Shown: positions 25,307 through 33,269, numbered from the stretch's first letter. The stretch: DNA of 41,265 bases from Acidimicrobiales bacterium (GCA_017882995.1 JADGOL010000195.1:1-41265), one strand, 5' to 3'. Program-made: numbers and translations. Notes: generated by a model not told the origin, from the letters alone.

Positions 25307-27658
25307 ATGCGTCGCCTGCAAGCACTGGCCAAACGACTAGTACTGGCAGGTCTCGCCGCGCTGTCGCTCGGCGTCGTCATGGTTCTTGCATCGTTGGTGC
25401 ACAACGCTGGCACGCCCGCCTTCGCGGGCTCGTCGCCCTACGAGCTCTACTGTCCGGGTACGCCCGTCGGCAACATCGCATTGAACGACGTCACCACGAC
25501 CGGAAGCATCACCCCGGCGGCGCCGGCCGTGGGTGATCAGTTCAACCTGACCGGGTTTCAAACCACAGTCGCCCTGCCCAGTTCGATCGCGGCAGCGGCG
25601 GCCGCGTTGGGGAACTCGGCAATCGCGGGCAGCGCTGCACTCAAGGTCGACGCCACCGGCGCCACCCCGGCGGCGGTCGCCGCCCCGCCCATCTCGATCG
25701 ACGCACCGATTCCATCCCCGGTGCCCGCGGCGGGCCTAGTGCTTACATTGCCTTCGACGCCCGCGACCGTCGGTCCATTCACCGCTTCGGGCGGGACCAT
25801 CACGCTCACGGTGGACCCAGCGGTCTCGTTGGTTCTCGTCGTTTCGGGCAGCAACCTGAGCCTGACGTGCACGCCCTATCCGAACAACAGCGCGACCACC
25901 GGCATCGTCAGTGTGGCGCCGACGACGGCGAAGGCGTCTCCGGTCATCGCGGTGGCTACTCCAGGATCGACGACATCGACAACCATCGAGAGCTCGACAA
26001 GCACCACCGCTGGGAACACGACGACAACGACGGCGCCGACGGCGCCACTAACTGGCGCTTACGAGCTGTATTGCCCCGGCACTCCCGTCGGGACCGTCGT
26101 CCTCAACGACGCTGTGACCTCGGCGTCGTTGTCGCCCCCAGCCCCGATCTCTGGCCAGCCATTCAGCGTGACGGGATACCAGACGACGGTGAATCTCCCA
26201 TCCGCCTTGGCTGGTGCGGCGGCTGCCGTCGGTGGACCGAACCTGACCGGATCCGCCACGACTCAGATCGACGCCAGTGGGGCCACCCCGGCCGCGCTCG
26301 CCCAGGGCCCGCTCGACTTCAACGTCCCCATTCCGAGCCCGGTCCCTGATGCCGGGGTGACGTTGTCGCTGCCTTCTACTCCCGCGACCATCGGCGGATT
26401 CACCGCCACATCGGGACCGATCACGATCGAGCAGGACTCTTCGGCCAGCCTGTCGCTGACGGTGGCAGGCAACGCCCTGGTGCTCACTTGCACGGCGTAC
26501 CCCAACGACTCGGTGACGCCCTCGGGCATTGCCACCACGATCCCGACCGCCAACCCGATCGCCCCGGTGATCGCCAGCGCGGCAGGCAGCTCCTCGACAA
26601 CCACGACGACGGCAGGTCCCACGACGACGACCTCAGCGCCGTCAACGACGACAACGTCAAGTTCTGGGATCACTACGACGACGACGGCGGTGACGACGGG
26701 CACCTCGAGCCCCACGTCAACGTCGACACCATCCGCGACGTCGTCCACTCAGGGGAGTTCTGGGAGCACGACCTCGACACCTCCGAAGCCGACCACCTCA
26801 ACCGTTCCGGCAACCAAGTCCGCCTCGTCGACCTCTTCCACAGCTCGGGCCGTCACCGCCTCTTCACGGTCCCTTGCATTCACCGGGCCTGGTCCAGGTC
26901 TCAAGACGATGACGTTGATCGGAGCCGTTGTCATCCTCTTCGGACTCTTGATGCTTCTCCTCGCAGACTTTCCTCGCCGGGTCATCAACCAGCTCACTTA
27001 CGCGAGTCCAAGACACAGGAAGATTCGAACGACTGGTGGCACAAGAGTCACGGGCAAGACGACCAACCAAGATGCCTTCCCGGAGGCTAGAGAATCGTGC
27101 CAAACGCTCTTCAGGCGGACTGAAACACTCAGAGTGCACGAGGACCTCTTCTTCTCACCGGGAGGGATCACGGCACTGGTTGGCGATGGCCCGGTGAAAT
27201 CTCACGGACCCACCGCTAGAGGAACCTCACATCCTGACGTCGATGAACCGAATTCACCGATCAGTACCGGCGAGCAATCGTCCCCACATGCAGATGCAAC
27301 CGATGAGGCTGGCTATCCCCCGCCGTATGAAGCCAACGCAACACTGCCTTGGTGGTTGGCATCAGACGGGGTGTGGTACCCACCCCAGCAACACCCTGAC
27401 TTCACGGGAGCCCTCGAGCCATCTCGCCCGGCTCTCGCGTTGGAAGTGGCCAGCGACACGGCGAACCCCTCCCCGGGCAGCCCACCTGCGGGGTGGTACG
27501 AGAACCCGCTCGGAAACGGTCTCCGCTATTGGGACGGTGCGAGTTGGACTGAGGAGTTCGCCTTCCGGCGATACGTGACAGCTCTTGACGAGCCTCCGCC
27601 CGGACAAGCTCAGCGCTTGGAGCTTCCCGGCTGGTGGTTGACGTCGGGTGACATCTGA
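25307..27658 (+). CDS. Large surface protein: two YELYCPG domains, LAFTG/TM, DUF2510 tail
   Basis: About 783 residues. A signal peptide ends near residue 40 (NAGTPAFA). Two beta-rich domains follow (about 44-215 and 258-430), each starting YELYCPGTPVG and ending with a Cys in LTCT(P/A)YPN, separated by a Thr-rich linker. A second Ser/Thr/Pro-rich stretch leads to LAFTGPGPG (near 522) and a transmembrane helix (MTLIGAVVILFGLLMLLLAD). LAFTG plus helix resembles a class E sortase signal (LAXTG), but a further 230 residues follow instead of a short basic tail. That tail has LPWWLASDGVWYPP and a DUF2510 module (AGWYENPLGNGLRYWDG). The start could be ATG 25307, with GAGG nearby, or ATG 25292. Function unknown; no sortase gene is in the window. 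Confidence 0.82.
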   Translation: MRRLQALAKRLVLAGLAALSLGVVMVLASLVHNAGTPAFAGSSPYELYCPGTPVGNIALNDVTTTGSITPAAPAVGDQFNLTGFQTTVALPSSIAAAAAALGNSAIAGSAALKVDATGATPAAVAAPPISIDAPIPSPVPAAGLVLTLPSTPATVGPFTASGGTITLTVDPAVSLVLVVSGSNLSLTCTPYPNNSATTGIVSVAPTTAKASPVIAVATPGSTTSTTIESSTSTTAGNTTTTTAPTAPLTGAYELYCPGTPVGTVVLNDAVTSASLSPPAPISGQPFSVTGYQTTVNLPSALAGAAAAVGGPNLTGSATTQIDASGATPAALAQGPLDFNVPIPSPVPDAGVTLSLPSTPATIGGFTATSGPITIEQDSSASLSLTVAGNALVLTCTAYPNDSVTPSGIATTIPTANPIAPVIASAAGSSSTTTTTAGPTTTTSAPSTTTTSSSGITTTTTAVTTGTSSPTSTSTPSATSSTQGSSGSTTSTPPKPTTSTVPATKSASSTSSTARAVTASSRSLAFTGPGPGLKTMTLIGAVVILFGLLMLLLADFPRRVINQLTYASPRHRKIRTTGGTRVTGKTTNQDAFPEARESCQTLFRRTETLRVHEDLFFSPGGITALVGDGPVKSHGPTARGTSHPDVDEPNSPISTGEQSSPHADATDEAGYPPPYEANATLPWWLASDGVWYPPQQHPDFTGALEPSRPALALEVASDTANPSPGSPPAGWYENPLGNGLRYWDGASWTEEFAFRRYVTALDEPPPGQAQRLELPGWWLTSGDI

Positions 27659-27808
27659 TTCAAACACCGGCACGCCACGGGACCTGACCCGGGATCCGGG
27701 GAGACAGCCCCGTAGCGGAGATCTGACCGACGCGGCATCGACGTCACCGACATGCGCCCGACGAAGCACCGCGAGGCCCCGGTTCGCGACGGCACCATAC
27801 GGCCTCTG

Positions 27809-28315
27809 TCACGCGTCGGGAAGCGCCCAATTCCGATCCGGGTGTTGAGGGGGCATGTTCATGGGCTCGCGAGGTACCCAACCACTCGCATCCAGGTCCT
27901 CGAGGACATGGACCATGTTGTAGGTGTCCTCCTCGTAGCTGAACTTCCCGTCACCTGCGTAACGCAGACGTGAGTAGGCCGACTGGGTGAAGGGCGTTCC
28001 GTCCGGCCGGGCCCCAGGAATGACCTGGGTCCACTTCACAACGACGTCATCTCCCTCGATGGCCGTGAACTCCACCGGGAACTTCCAATCCCCCAGGCCG
28101 ACCATCGAGTGCTCCAGCCAGTGAGCGATGGCCTTCTTGCCCTCGATGCGACCCCAGGCGCCGTCCACGTACACGGCGTCGTCGGTATAGAAGTCGGCCA
28201 GGGCACCAAAGCCCTTTGGCTCGAGGCCGTCGTCGATCCGACGGCGGAGCTCGTGGTAGCGGTCTACAACGGCCTGGATTTCGTCACGCGGGTGAGGTTG
28301 GGAGCTGGAAGTCAT
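27809..28315 (-). CDS. NTF2-like (SnoaL-type) protein
   Basis: A 168-residue protein of the NTF2-like fold. The long first helix contains VVDRYHELRRRID, then FYTDDAVYVDGAWGRIEGKK and IAHWLEHSMVGL, followed by strands (VVVKWTQVIPG). SnoaL-like members are cyclases, hydratases or isomerases acting on polyketide, steroid or terpene-like substrates; many have no known activity. ATG 28315 has TACCGT exactly six bases upstream. The upstream sequence carries, on the other strand, the remnant of an MMPL transporter, so this gene's promoter lies in an older disrupted gene or close to its border. Confidence 0.82.
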   Translation of the reverse strand: MTSSSQPHPRDEIQAVVDRYHELRRRIDDGLEPKGFGALADFYTDDAVYVDGAWGRIEGKKAIAHWLEHSMVGLGDWKFPVEFTAIEGDDVVVKWTQVIPGARPDGTPFTQSAYSRLRYAGDGKFSYEEDTYNMVHVLEDLDASGWVPREPMNMPPQHPDRNWALPDA

Positions 28316-28327
28316 CCAGTGACGGTA
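28316..28327 (-). promoter_or_regulatory. Leaderless -10 element, TACCGT-N6-ATG
   Basis: Minus-strand TACCGT, then CACTGG, then ATG 28315. It sits at the left edge of the MMPL remnant. Confidence 0.55.
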
Positions 28328-28339
28328 GCCCGAGACCGG

Positions 28340-28630
28340 CGAGCCTGGGGAGCGACGGGTTCTGCCATCTTTCTGCTGGGGCCGACCTTTGCCTCCGCGC
28401 TTGGCTTCGGCATTCTCCTGGATGCAACCATCGTGCGATCCATGCTGGTTCCCGCACTCGTCTCGATGTTCGGCGATTGGAACTGGTGGTTCCCACCGTT
28501 GGCAGCACCCCTGCTCCGGGTCCCAGCGTCACGTCCGAGCATCGAAACCGTGCCGGGAGACAACGCTCCGACCTCCACTCCGATGTGCCCCGTCCAGGAT
28601 CGAAAGGGAGCCCTTGTAGGCTCCAGTTGA
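28340..28630 (+). pseudogene. Remnant of an MMPL/RND-family transporter (C-terminal end only)
   Basis: A plus-strand frame encodes FASALGFGILLDATIVRSML, then VPALVSMFGDWNWWFPP. This is the hallmark of the last membrane segment of MMPL-type lipid exporters (LLDAT-VR--LVPAL plus WNWW-P). Only about 45 residues match; nothing of the preceding 600 or so residues is present. The frame runs to a stop at 28630 after a non-conserved tail. There is no ribosome-binding site or start for a short protein, so this is a 5'-truncated leftover. It implies a deletion or recombination joining the NTF2-like gene to this point. Confidence 0.75.
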
Positions 28631-28741
28631 CGCAAAGTTGGTCACGTCAGGGCCCCGAGTTGATTCAGTGGGGTCACGATCAGGGGTGTGAGCTCGCGAC
28701 AAGCCACGGTCTTTGGACCCACGTGCAGGGAGGAGGCAACC

Positions 28742-29677
28742 ATGCGGCGCTTCAGAAGCCAGAAGTCCGACGGCTCGCCTTCGGAGGGAAAAGGGGACAG
28801 CGCCAGCGAGGCTGGCGAGGAGACGCTGCCATCGCAACAGACGGCGACCCCCACCGCGGCTCTCGCCGACTACAACGCTTCGGTGCCGGCGGCATGGTAT
28901 CCCGACCCAGACGATCCGACGGCACTCCGATACTGGGACGGCGCCACGTGGGCCGAGCGAACCCAACCTCTCCCTCCCCCCCCTCCCCCGCCAGCTCCGC
29001 CACCTCCGCCAGCCCGAGAGGCGATCACGGATCGGTCCCAGGAAGCTGCCGAATCGGCCATTCCGCATGACGCCACACCCCAGGCAATCTCGGCCGACGG
29101 CAAGGCCGGAGAGGCAGCGGAAGGGACCGGCGGCCCTCCGGACGAGACACAGAAGGATGCCGGCGTTTGGGTCGGTGCGACTAAGACGGCTGTGGCGAAT
29201 GCCCTGGCCGTCGGCACGCCTGAAGCATGGCTGAACGCGGCGCAATCCGCCGTGGTGGTCGCGGAAATGGCTCACACCATGCAGATGGCAACGCACGCCC
29301 GCCAGATCGCCGAACAAGCGACCCAGGGTGCCCAAGTGGCAACGCACGAGGCCCAAGTGTTGGCCCAAGCTGCCGCCCAGGCGATGCGGACGGCTGAACA
29401 GACGGCGCAAGCTGCCGAAGTGGCCGCTCGAGAAGCTCGTGACGCTGCCAACGCAGCGACAAGTGCAAAGCAAAGGGCTGAACAAATGGCCGAGGCAGCC
29501 CCGAAGGCGGTCGATGACGCCCAGGTCGCGGTCGAAGCGGCTGCCAACGCCAGTGCCAAGGCGGAGGAACTTGACAAGGAGGTTGTGAAAGCGAGTCAAG
29601 CAAATTCGCCAGAAGCCTGGAGCGAAGCCCTGCGAGTTGTGACCGCAGCGTGGGAGAAGGGGACCGACCATACCTAA
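28742..29677 (+). CDS. DUF2510 protein with Pro-rich linker and Ala-rich coiled coil
   Basis: A 311-residue soluble protein. An N-terminal charged segment precedes DUF2510 (AAWYPDPDDPTALRYWDG, near residues 50-70). Then comes a polyproline run and, after a Gly-rich stretch, an Ala/Gln/Glu-rich helical rod (residues 150-290) with heptad-like repeats such as AAQAMRTAEQTAQAAEVAAR. The sequence (V/A)-(G/N)-(T/S)-PEAW recurs at both ends of the rod (GTPEAWLNAAQSAVVVAE and NSPEAWSEALRVVTAAWE), an internal duplication. There is no membrane helix. The start is firm: GGGAGGAGG lies six bases before ATG 28742. It could be a scaffold or a filament-forming protein; no function is known. A hairpin follows its stop. 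Confidence 0.75.
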   Translation: MRRFRSQKSDGSPSEGKGDSASEAGEETLPSQQTATPTAALADYNASVPAAWYPDPDDPTALRYWDGATWAERTQPLPPPPPPPAPPPPPAREAITDRSQEAAESAIPHDATPQAISADGKAGEAAEGTGGPPDETQKDAGVWVGATKTAVANALAVGTPEAWLNAAQSAVVVAEMAHTMQMATHARQIAEQATQGAQVATHEAQVLAQAAAQAMRTAEQTAQAAEVAAREARDAANAATSAKQRAEQMAEAAPKAVDDAQVAVEAAANASAKAEELDKEVVKASQANSPEAWSEALRVVTAAWEKGTDHT

Positions 29678-29689
29678 CCTGTAGGCGCC

Positions 29690-29711
29690 AACCTCGTGAA
29701 CACCCGAGGTT
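29690..29711 (+). terminator. Hairpin after the coiled-coil gene
   Basis: AACCTCG (29690-29696), eight-base loop, CGAGGTT (29705-29711), 13 bases after the stop. No T-run follows. Confidence 0.5.
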
Positions 29712-29717
29712 CGGGTC

Positions 29718-29745
29718 GGCAGGCAGGCAGGCTGGCTGGCTGGCT
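29718..29745. repeat. Tetranucleotide tract (GGCA)3(GGCT)4
   Basis: A 28-base simple-sequence tract between convergent genes. It is prone to slippage but is outside any gene. Confidence 0.9.
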
Positions 29746-29789
29746 GAGCGGACAAGATCCGAGCAGCATTCGCGGTCCGGAGCGATGCC

Positions 29790-30083
29790 CTACGTACAGG
29801 GGCCTTTCAACGAGAGATTGTCGTCTTGAATGTCGTCGGGTTTGGTGCGAATCGTCTTGAAACCACATTCGCACTTGTACCGTTTGACCCGCACGCGTTT
29901 GCTCCGCCCATCCTCCGACCAAAAATGATGGTAACCGAGTTTGATCTCTCGCCGAATGTCCTTGACGGGGAGTAGCCGTCCCATACCACCGCTCACAGGG
30001 CGAACGAACGCCTGGTAGATATGGCTGTGCTTTGGGTCACCACCACTGGCACGGTCAACGCACATCACCAAGTAGTCAGTCAT
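29790..30083 (-). CDS. DUF3892-like small protein (97 aa)
   Basis: A small soluble protein. DYLVMCVDRASGGDPKHSHI matches the first strand pair of DUF3892 proteins, and the C-terminal KTIRTKPDDIQDDNLSLKGP matches their characteristic ending (RT-PD--DNL--L--C). In place of the usual linker it has CECGF (Cys71, Cys73) plus a final Cys96, which could bind a metal. ATG 30083 has AGGA about six bases upstream, and TAAAGT further up could be a -10. The frame stays open upstream to 30299 without conserved sequence. Function of the family is unknown. Confidence 0.72.
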   Translation of the reverse strand: MTDYLVMCVDRASGGDPKHSHIYQAFVRPVSGGMGRLLPVKDIRREIKLGYHHFWSEDGRSKRVRVKRYKCECGFKTIRTKPDDIQDDNLSLKGPCT

Positions 30084-30343
30084 CGAAGTCCTGGGTTGGG
30101 GTTTGTTCCCTGTGAAGAACTTTACTTGGTCACACCTGGAACTCCGTGCGAACGGACGAAGATTGTGTTGCTGAGCACGGCCGCTCGATGAACCACATCT
30201 CACGTTCCCAGCCCGGTCGTGACCAAGGAGCGCAAACTGGCTCGTGGCCCGAGGGGTTGATTGGCCCATGTCACGCCCCTGAAGATCTGGCGTTACCAAA
30301 GAGGCCGTGACAGAATCACGGCAACCGACAGAGGGAGGCCTCC

Positions 30344-30904
30344 GTGGCCGCCGTTACGGTCTTTGTTGACGATGCGGTCCTCGGACGACTTCCGGCCGTC
30401 TGCGTCAAGAATGGGACGTGGACCAATGATCGACTCACCTTCACGCAGGACGTGGGCGGAAGGGCTGGATTAGGTGTGGCGTGGCTCCTCGTACTGGCTG
30501 GACCTCTGGGGTGGATCGGCCTATTCATCATTGCGGCGACCCGGCAGAACAATGAACTGCTCACGGTGACGTTGCCGTACAGTGAAGCTGCACACCTTCG
30601 ATTGAGGCAAGCACTGCGAGCTCGCTCGCAGGCAATGTGGGTCATGATGGGCGCTCTCTTGGGAGCTCTTGTGTCGCTCCTCTTTCGGACAACCGATTCC
30701 AGATTGCTGGCATTGGCTTTGGCCGTGGTGGTGACGGGGGCTTTGATCAAATCGATCATGGAGGCAAACATCGTCAAGAACGCCATGGTTCGTTTGTCTT
30801 TAGATGCCTCCCGTCGATGGGTCACGTTGTCAGGGGTGCACCCGGACTTCGAGGCAGCGATCCACCAGGATCGACGCCAGTTCTCCAACACTCCGTTGAA
30901 CTGA
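30344..30904 (+). CDS. Membrane protein of unknown function (186 aa)
   Basis: Two to four hydrophobic segments: GVAWLLVLAGPLGWIGLFII, MWVMMGALLGALVSLLF and LLALALAVVVTGALI. The N-terminal soluble part has one Cys (LPAVCVKNGT), and the C-terminal soluble part (SGVHPDFEAAIHQDRRQFSN) ends the protein. GTG 30344 has GGGAGG five bases upstream, so the start is good. It is flanked by short genes and has no recognisable family; the SGVHPDF motif near the end recalls uncharacterised bacterial membrane proteins. The neighbourhood is visibly less GC-rich than the catabolic part of the window. Confidence 0.68.
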   Translation: MAAVTVFVDDAVLGRLPAVCVKNGTWTNDRLTFTQDVGGRAGLGVAWLLVLAGPLGWIGLFIIAATRQNNELLTVTLPYSEAAHLRLRQALRARSQAMWVMMGALLGALVSLLFRTTDSRLLALALAVVVTGALIKSIMEANIVKNAMVRLSLDASRRWVTLSGVHPDFEAAIHQDRRQFSNTPLN

Positions 30905-31173
30905 GCCTTCGATCAGGGCAATGGCGCGGCAGCCGTGCCGTCACCAGGCGTACTGGAGAAACCAGAGAGACTCCCGTACGGCCAGACGTGAACTCCGTCG
31001 TTGGTCGGATCTCACGGGACACTGCCACCCCCCCATTTGCCCACCCCTTGGCAAAGGAGCCTGCGCACGGAGCCAGGAATGCCATATCCACGTGAATCGA
31101 CGCCCGTTACGACCTCGCAGCATCCCGACGGCCCAACAACTCAGCCGCGTTATCCAGGTTTCACTGTTCTCGC

Positions 31174-31185
31174 TACGCTGCAACG
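31174..31185 (+). promoter_or_regulatory. Leaderless -10 element, TACGCT-N6-ATG
   Basis: TACGCT (31174-31179), GCAACG, then ATG 31186. Confidence 0.6.
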
Positions 31186-31389
31186 ATGAGCGACGAGTTC
31201 CTGGTGCTGCGCTTTTACCCACTAAGTGACACCGAAGAAGCACAGATCAAACTGCAGAAGGCTGCGGACGACGGCTTTGAGTTGGTCGATGTGGTCCCAT
31301 CGGCGGACTCAGCGATGGTGATCATGAAGCGACGGAAACGAGCGGCGAAATCGGCAGAGACAAACCCGTACCGACCAAGGGGTGAATAG
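31186..31389 (+). CDS. DUF4177-like small protein (67 aa)
   Basis: A short protein with the pattern of DUF4177-type proteins: a first strand EFLVLRFYPL, a helix ending LQKAADDGFELVDVV (compare the GWELV motif), and a last strand AMVIMKRRKRAA with basic residues. It lacks a Shine-Dalgarno sequence but TACGCT lies exactly six bases before the ATG, which supports the start and the gene itself. Function unknown. It is too small for an enzyme of any known type and is probably a small binding or accessory protein. Confidence 0.65.
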   Translation: MSDEFLVLRFYPLSDTEEAQIKLQKAADDGFELVDVVPSADSAMVIMKRRKRAAKSAETNPYRPRGE

Positions 31390-31432
31390 AAAGACGTCGG
31401 TTCCCTGAAATCCCGTGTGGAGATCCATCGCC

Positions 31433-31570
31433 GTGCTCAACCCTCGTGCGTCAGCATTAGCCCCGGCGGAGGCCATGGCTCTGTTCCAGGAGCTTCAGGA
31501 TGTGGAACGGAGGCTGTGGACGCGCCACGAACTACGCACGCTGCTGGATGACGCCGTTCCGGGACATTGA
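31433..31570 (+). CDS. Candidate small protein (45 aa), helical
   Basis: The frame from GTG 31433 encodes a helix-rich peptide containing EAMALFQELQDVERRLWTRH and LRTLLDDAVPGH. GGAG lies ten bases before the GTG. An internal ATG at 31477 has GGAGG three bases upstream. The composition resembles a real amphipathic helix pair, but no family is known and the length is marginal. Confidence 0.35.
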   Translation: MLNPRASALAPAEAMALFQELQDVERRLWTRHELRTLLDDAVPGH

Positions 31571-31676
31571 TTCGGCCTGATCGGCCAGAAAAACCATGAT
31601 CTCGGCGAAGTGCCACCCGCCACTCGTTCTGTCATCATTGTCGACTGTGACCAGGCCTGCGAGGCACCGAACCAAG

Positions 31677-31820
31677 ATGCGCCACCGTCGTGACCTGTGG
31701 GTTGCCTCATGTTCGTGCGACTGGTCCGAGGAGACGGTGTCGAGGTTCAGTGCGTCGATGGCACTACGACGTCATCAAGAGGTTCTGGAGCTACTGGATC
31801 AAACCCAGACTCAGGACTGA
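31677..31820 (+). CDS. Small CxC...H protein (47 aa)
   Basis: A very short protein with VASCSCDWSEETVSR (Cys12, Cys14) and a helix MALRRHQEVLELLDQ (His33). The C-C-W...H arrangement is that of many tiny actinobacterial zinc-binding proteins and C-terminal zinc modules. The start could be ATG 31677 or GTG 31647; neither has a clear ribosome-binding site. Its stop overlaps the end of the convergent gene by ten bases. Function unknown. Confidence 0.5.
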   Translation: MRHRRDLWVASCSCDWSEETVSRFSASMALRRHQEVLELLDQTQTQD

Positions 31821-32203
31821 CTCTCGTCGGGCTCCAACACCTGGACGAGCCCTTCGAGGTCGGCCACGGTGACTGTCAGAGCTGAATGGCCCTTTCGGCT
31901 AAGGGGCGACGGGACCTTCTCCGTGAAATGGACGCACACCCCTGCCTTCGTATTCGTCCCAAAGGTCAGACCATCATCGACAAACGAAGTCCGAGCTCCG
32001 ATGGCGGTCCACCACCGGTAGTCCCGAGTGATGTGGGCCCCGGTCACGTTGTCGAGTGGGGTCTCCAGCCGTAGGAAACCAAAACTCGCCTTGAACATGC
32101 CGTCCTCCGTGACGGTGACGCCGTCCTTCGATGGTCGAACACCGAATGGCAGCCACAGCGGAGCAAGCTTCATGTCGACGGCATATGGGAACCGCTGGCT
32201 CAT
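31811..32203 (-). CDS. Conserved actinobacterial hypothetical protein (130 aa)
   Basis: A beta-rich soluble protein. Diagnostic stretches are FGFLRLETPLDNVTGAHIT, YRWWTAIGARTSFVDDGLTF and GTNTKAGVCVHFTEKVP, then LTVTVADLEGLVQVL. These recur in many actinobacterial proteins annotated as hypothetical, to my recollection; the alternating strands suggest a small beta sandwich or PH-like fold. ATG 32203 has GAGGT seven bases upstream and CATAAT (a good -10) about 25 bases upstream, so this gene is leadered, unlike its divergent neighbour. Role unknown. Confidence 0.75.
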   Translation of the reverse strand: MSQRFPYAVDMKLAPLWLPFGVRPSKDGVTVTEDGMFKASFGFLRLETPLDNVTGAHITRDYRWWTAIGARTSFVDDGLTFGTNTKAGVCVHFTEKVPSPLSRKGHSALTVTVADLEGLVQVLEPDESQS

Positions 32204-32228
32204 CGTTGGACCTCAACCATTCCACGGG

Positions 32229-32234
32229 ATTATG
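32229..32234 (-). promoter_or_regulatory. -10 element CATAAT of the minus-strand gene
   Basis: Minus-strand CATAAT, giving a leader of about 20 bases that holds the GAGGT site before ATG 32203. It is 15 bases from the divergent TATCAT element. Confidence 0.5.
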
Positions 32235-32248
32235 GGTATGTCCGCCCG

Positions 32249-32260
32249 TATCATGGGAGC
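32249..32260 (+). promoter_or_regulatory. Leaderless -10 element, TATCAT-N6-ATG
   Basis: TATCAT (32249-32254), GGGAGC, then ATG 32261. GGGAG here touches the ATG and is too close to be a ribosome-binding site. Confidence 0.6.
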
Positions 32261-32455
32261 ATGGCAGACGAAGAGTTCACACACGACCTCACATCCCTCT
32301 TGGTGATCGCCGAGGACATTCGAGACGGCAGGCGAACGGCACCGTTTACCAGCGACGAGCTTTACCGGCTGTGCAATGAACTGAAGCGAGCCATCGCACT
32401 TCTCGGTGCCAATGAAGGTGAGTTCATTGTGCTGGAGGGTGAGGGCGACCTCTAA
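32261..32455 (+). CDS. Small acidic protein (64 aa), unknown
   Basis: An acidic helical protein: EEFTHDLTSLLVIAEDIRDG, then FTSDELYRLCNELKRAIALL, ending VLEGEGDL. No family is recognised. The composition and the exact TATCAT-N6-ATG start support it. It is divergent from the 130-residue conserved gene, with -10 elements only 15 bases apart. No partner is evident; the acidity would allow a protein-inhibitor or DNA-mimic role, but nothing in the sequence shows that. Confidence 0.55.
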   Translation: MADEEFTHDLTSLLVIAEDIRDGRRTAPFTSDELYRLCNELKRAIALLGANEGEFIVLEGEGDL

Positions 32456-32744
32456 CGCTCCAGCAACAAGGTCTCGTGGAACTTGGCCAAAAGGACTCGC
32501 CTTGACGTAGTCAGACGACGAGGCGGTACGAACGCCGAAAACTGACCCACGACCATCCTTGGGTGCGACATGCACAGGCCCCCGGCGCCCCTGGATGCGA
32601 CCAGCGCCAGAAATGGTGGTTTCCAACCAGCCACCAGTGTGCTCTGGCCACTCGCCCATTGGAATCACTTGGACTCCGGCCACCAGGGTCTGCACTGGCT
32701 TCGTTGAACCGTGAGAGCTCGCTATCGCAGCTCCATGGCTGTCG
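32456..32744. other. Gene-free stretch before the membrane-protein gene
   Basis: With the palindrome at 32745-32761 and the bases after it, about 375 bases lack a convincing gene. A longer minus-strand frame (to 32779) and a plus-strand frame from 32563 lack ribosome-binding sites and recognisable domains. Confidence 0.45.
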
Positions 32745-32761
32745 GTACAAGTGGCTTGTAC
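32745..32761. promoter_or_regulatory. 17-bp palindrome GTACAAG-TGG-CTTGTAC
   Basis: Perfect seven-base arms, 70 bases upstream of ATG 32832. It is a plausible repressor site for that gene; the cognate regulator is unknown. Confidence 0.45.
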
Positions 32762-32831
32762 AAGAGATCCGATCCACACATGAAGAGATCGGCTAGTGGC
32801 ATGCTCAAGAGGGACTCAAGAGGAGAGCGAG

Positions 32832-33269
32832 ATGATTGACAATCCGATATCGAAGCCAGTCAAGACACGCCACCACATTGGTCAAGCGATCAGTGTTCGG
32901 GGTCTGCGAGCCGAGATCACTAGGGCCGACGGATTGAATGCGAAGATCGCAGTCTTTCTCACCAACATTGTTGGATCAATGTGGTGTGCCTATCTGTTTG
33001 CTGGCATCGCCTTGATTGGATTACCACCGGCACTCAAGCCCGGCGGCGAAGGCATCATCGCATGGATCGCACAAACATTCCTTCAACTGGTGTTGCTGTC
33101 GGTCATCATGGTCGGTCAGAACGTTCAGAGTGTAGCCAGCGATATCCGATCTCAGCGCACCTATGACGACACGGTGCAGATCCTGGACCGGCTCGATATA
33201 CATACCGACGGTGGGCTCAAGGATCTGGCTGACCGGATTGATGCCTTGGACGCGAAGATCCACAATTAG
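32832..33269 (+). CDS. DUF1003-like membrane protein (145 aa)
   Basis: Two transmembrane helices, NIVGSMWCAYLFAGIALIGL and FLQLVLLSVIMVGQNVQ, separated by a short loop, followed by a soluble helical C-terminus (TYDDTVQILDRLDIH...LADRIDALDAKI). The layout of a helix pair, the Q-N motif after the second helix, and a charged coil matches DUF1003-type proteins of unknown role. ATG 32832 has GAGGAGA six bases upstream; the frame is open further upstream. The palindrome 70 bases upstream may control it. Confidence 0.75.
   Translation: MIDNPISKPVKTRHHIGQAISVRGLRAEITRADGLNAKIAVFLTNIVGSMWCAYLFAGIALIGLPPALKPGGEGIIAWIAQTFLQLVLLSVIMVGQNVQSVASDIRSQRTYDDTVQILDRLDIHTDGGLKDLADRIDALDAKIHN

Noticed and set aside
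31079-31189. A 36-residue Pro/Thr-rich frame ending with ATGA overlap onto the gene at 31186.
   Set aside because: It has no spaced ribosome-binding site, and the exact TACGCT-N6-ATG indicates that transcription of the next gene starts at its own ATG.
32563-32796. A plus-strand frame with a sequence like WWFPTSHQCALATRPLESLG.
   Set aside because: No start signal or family; the opposite strand is equally open, so neither is supported.
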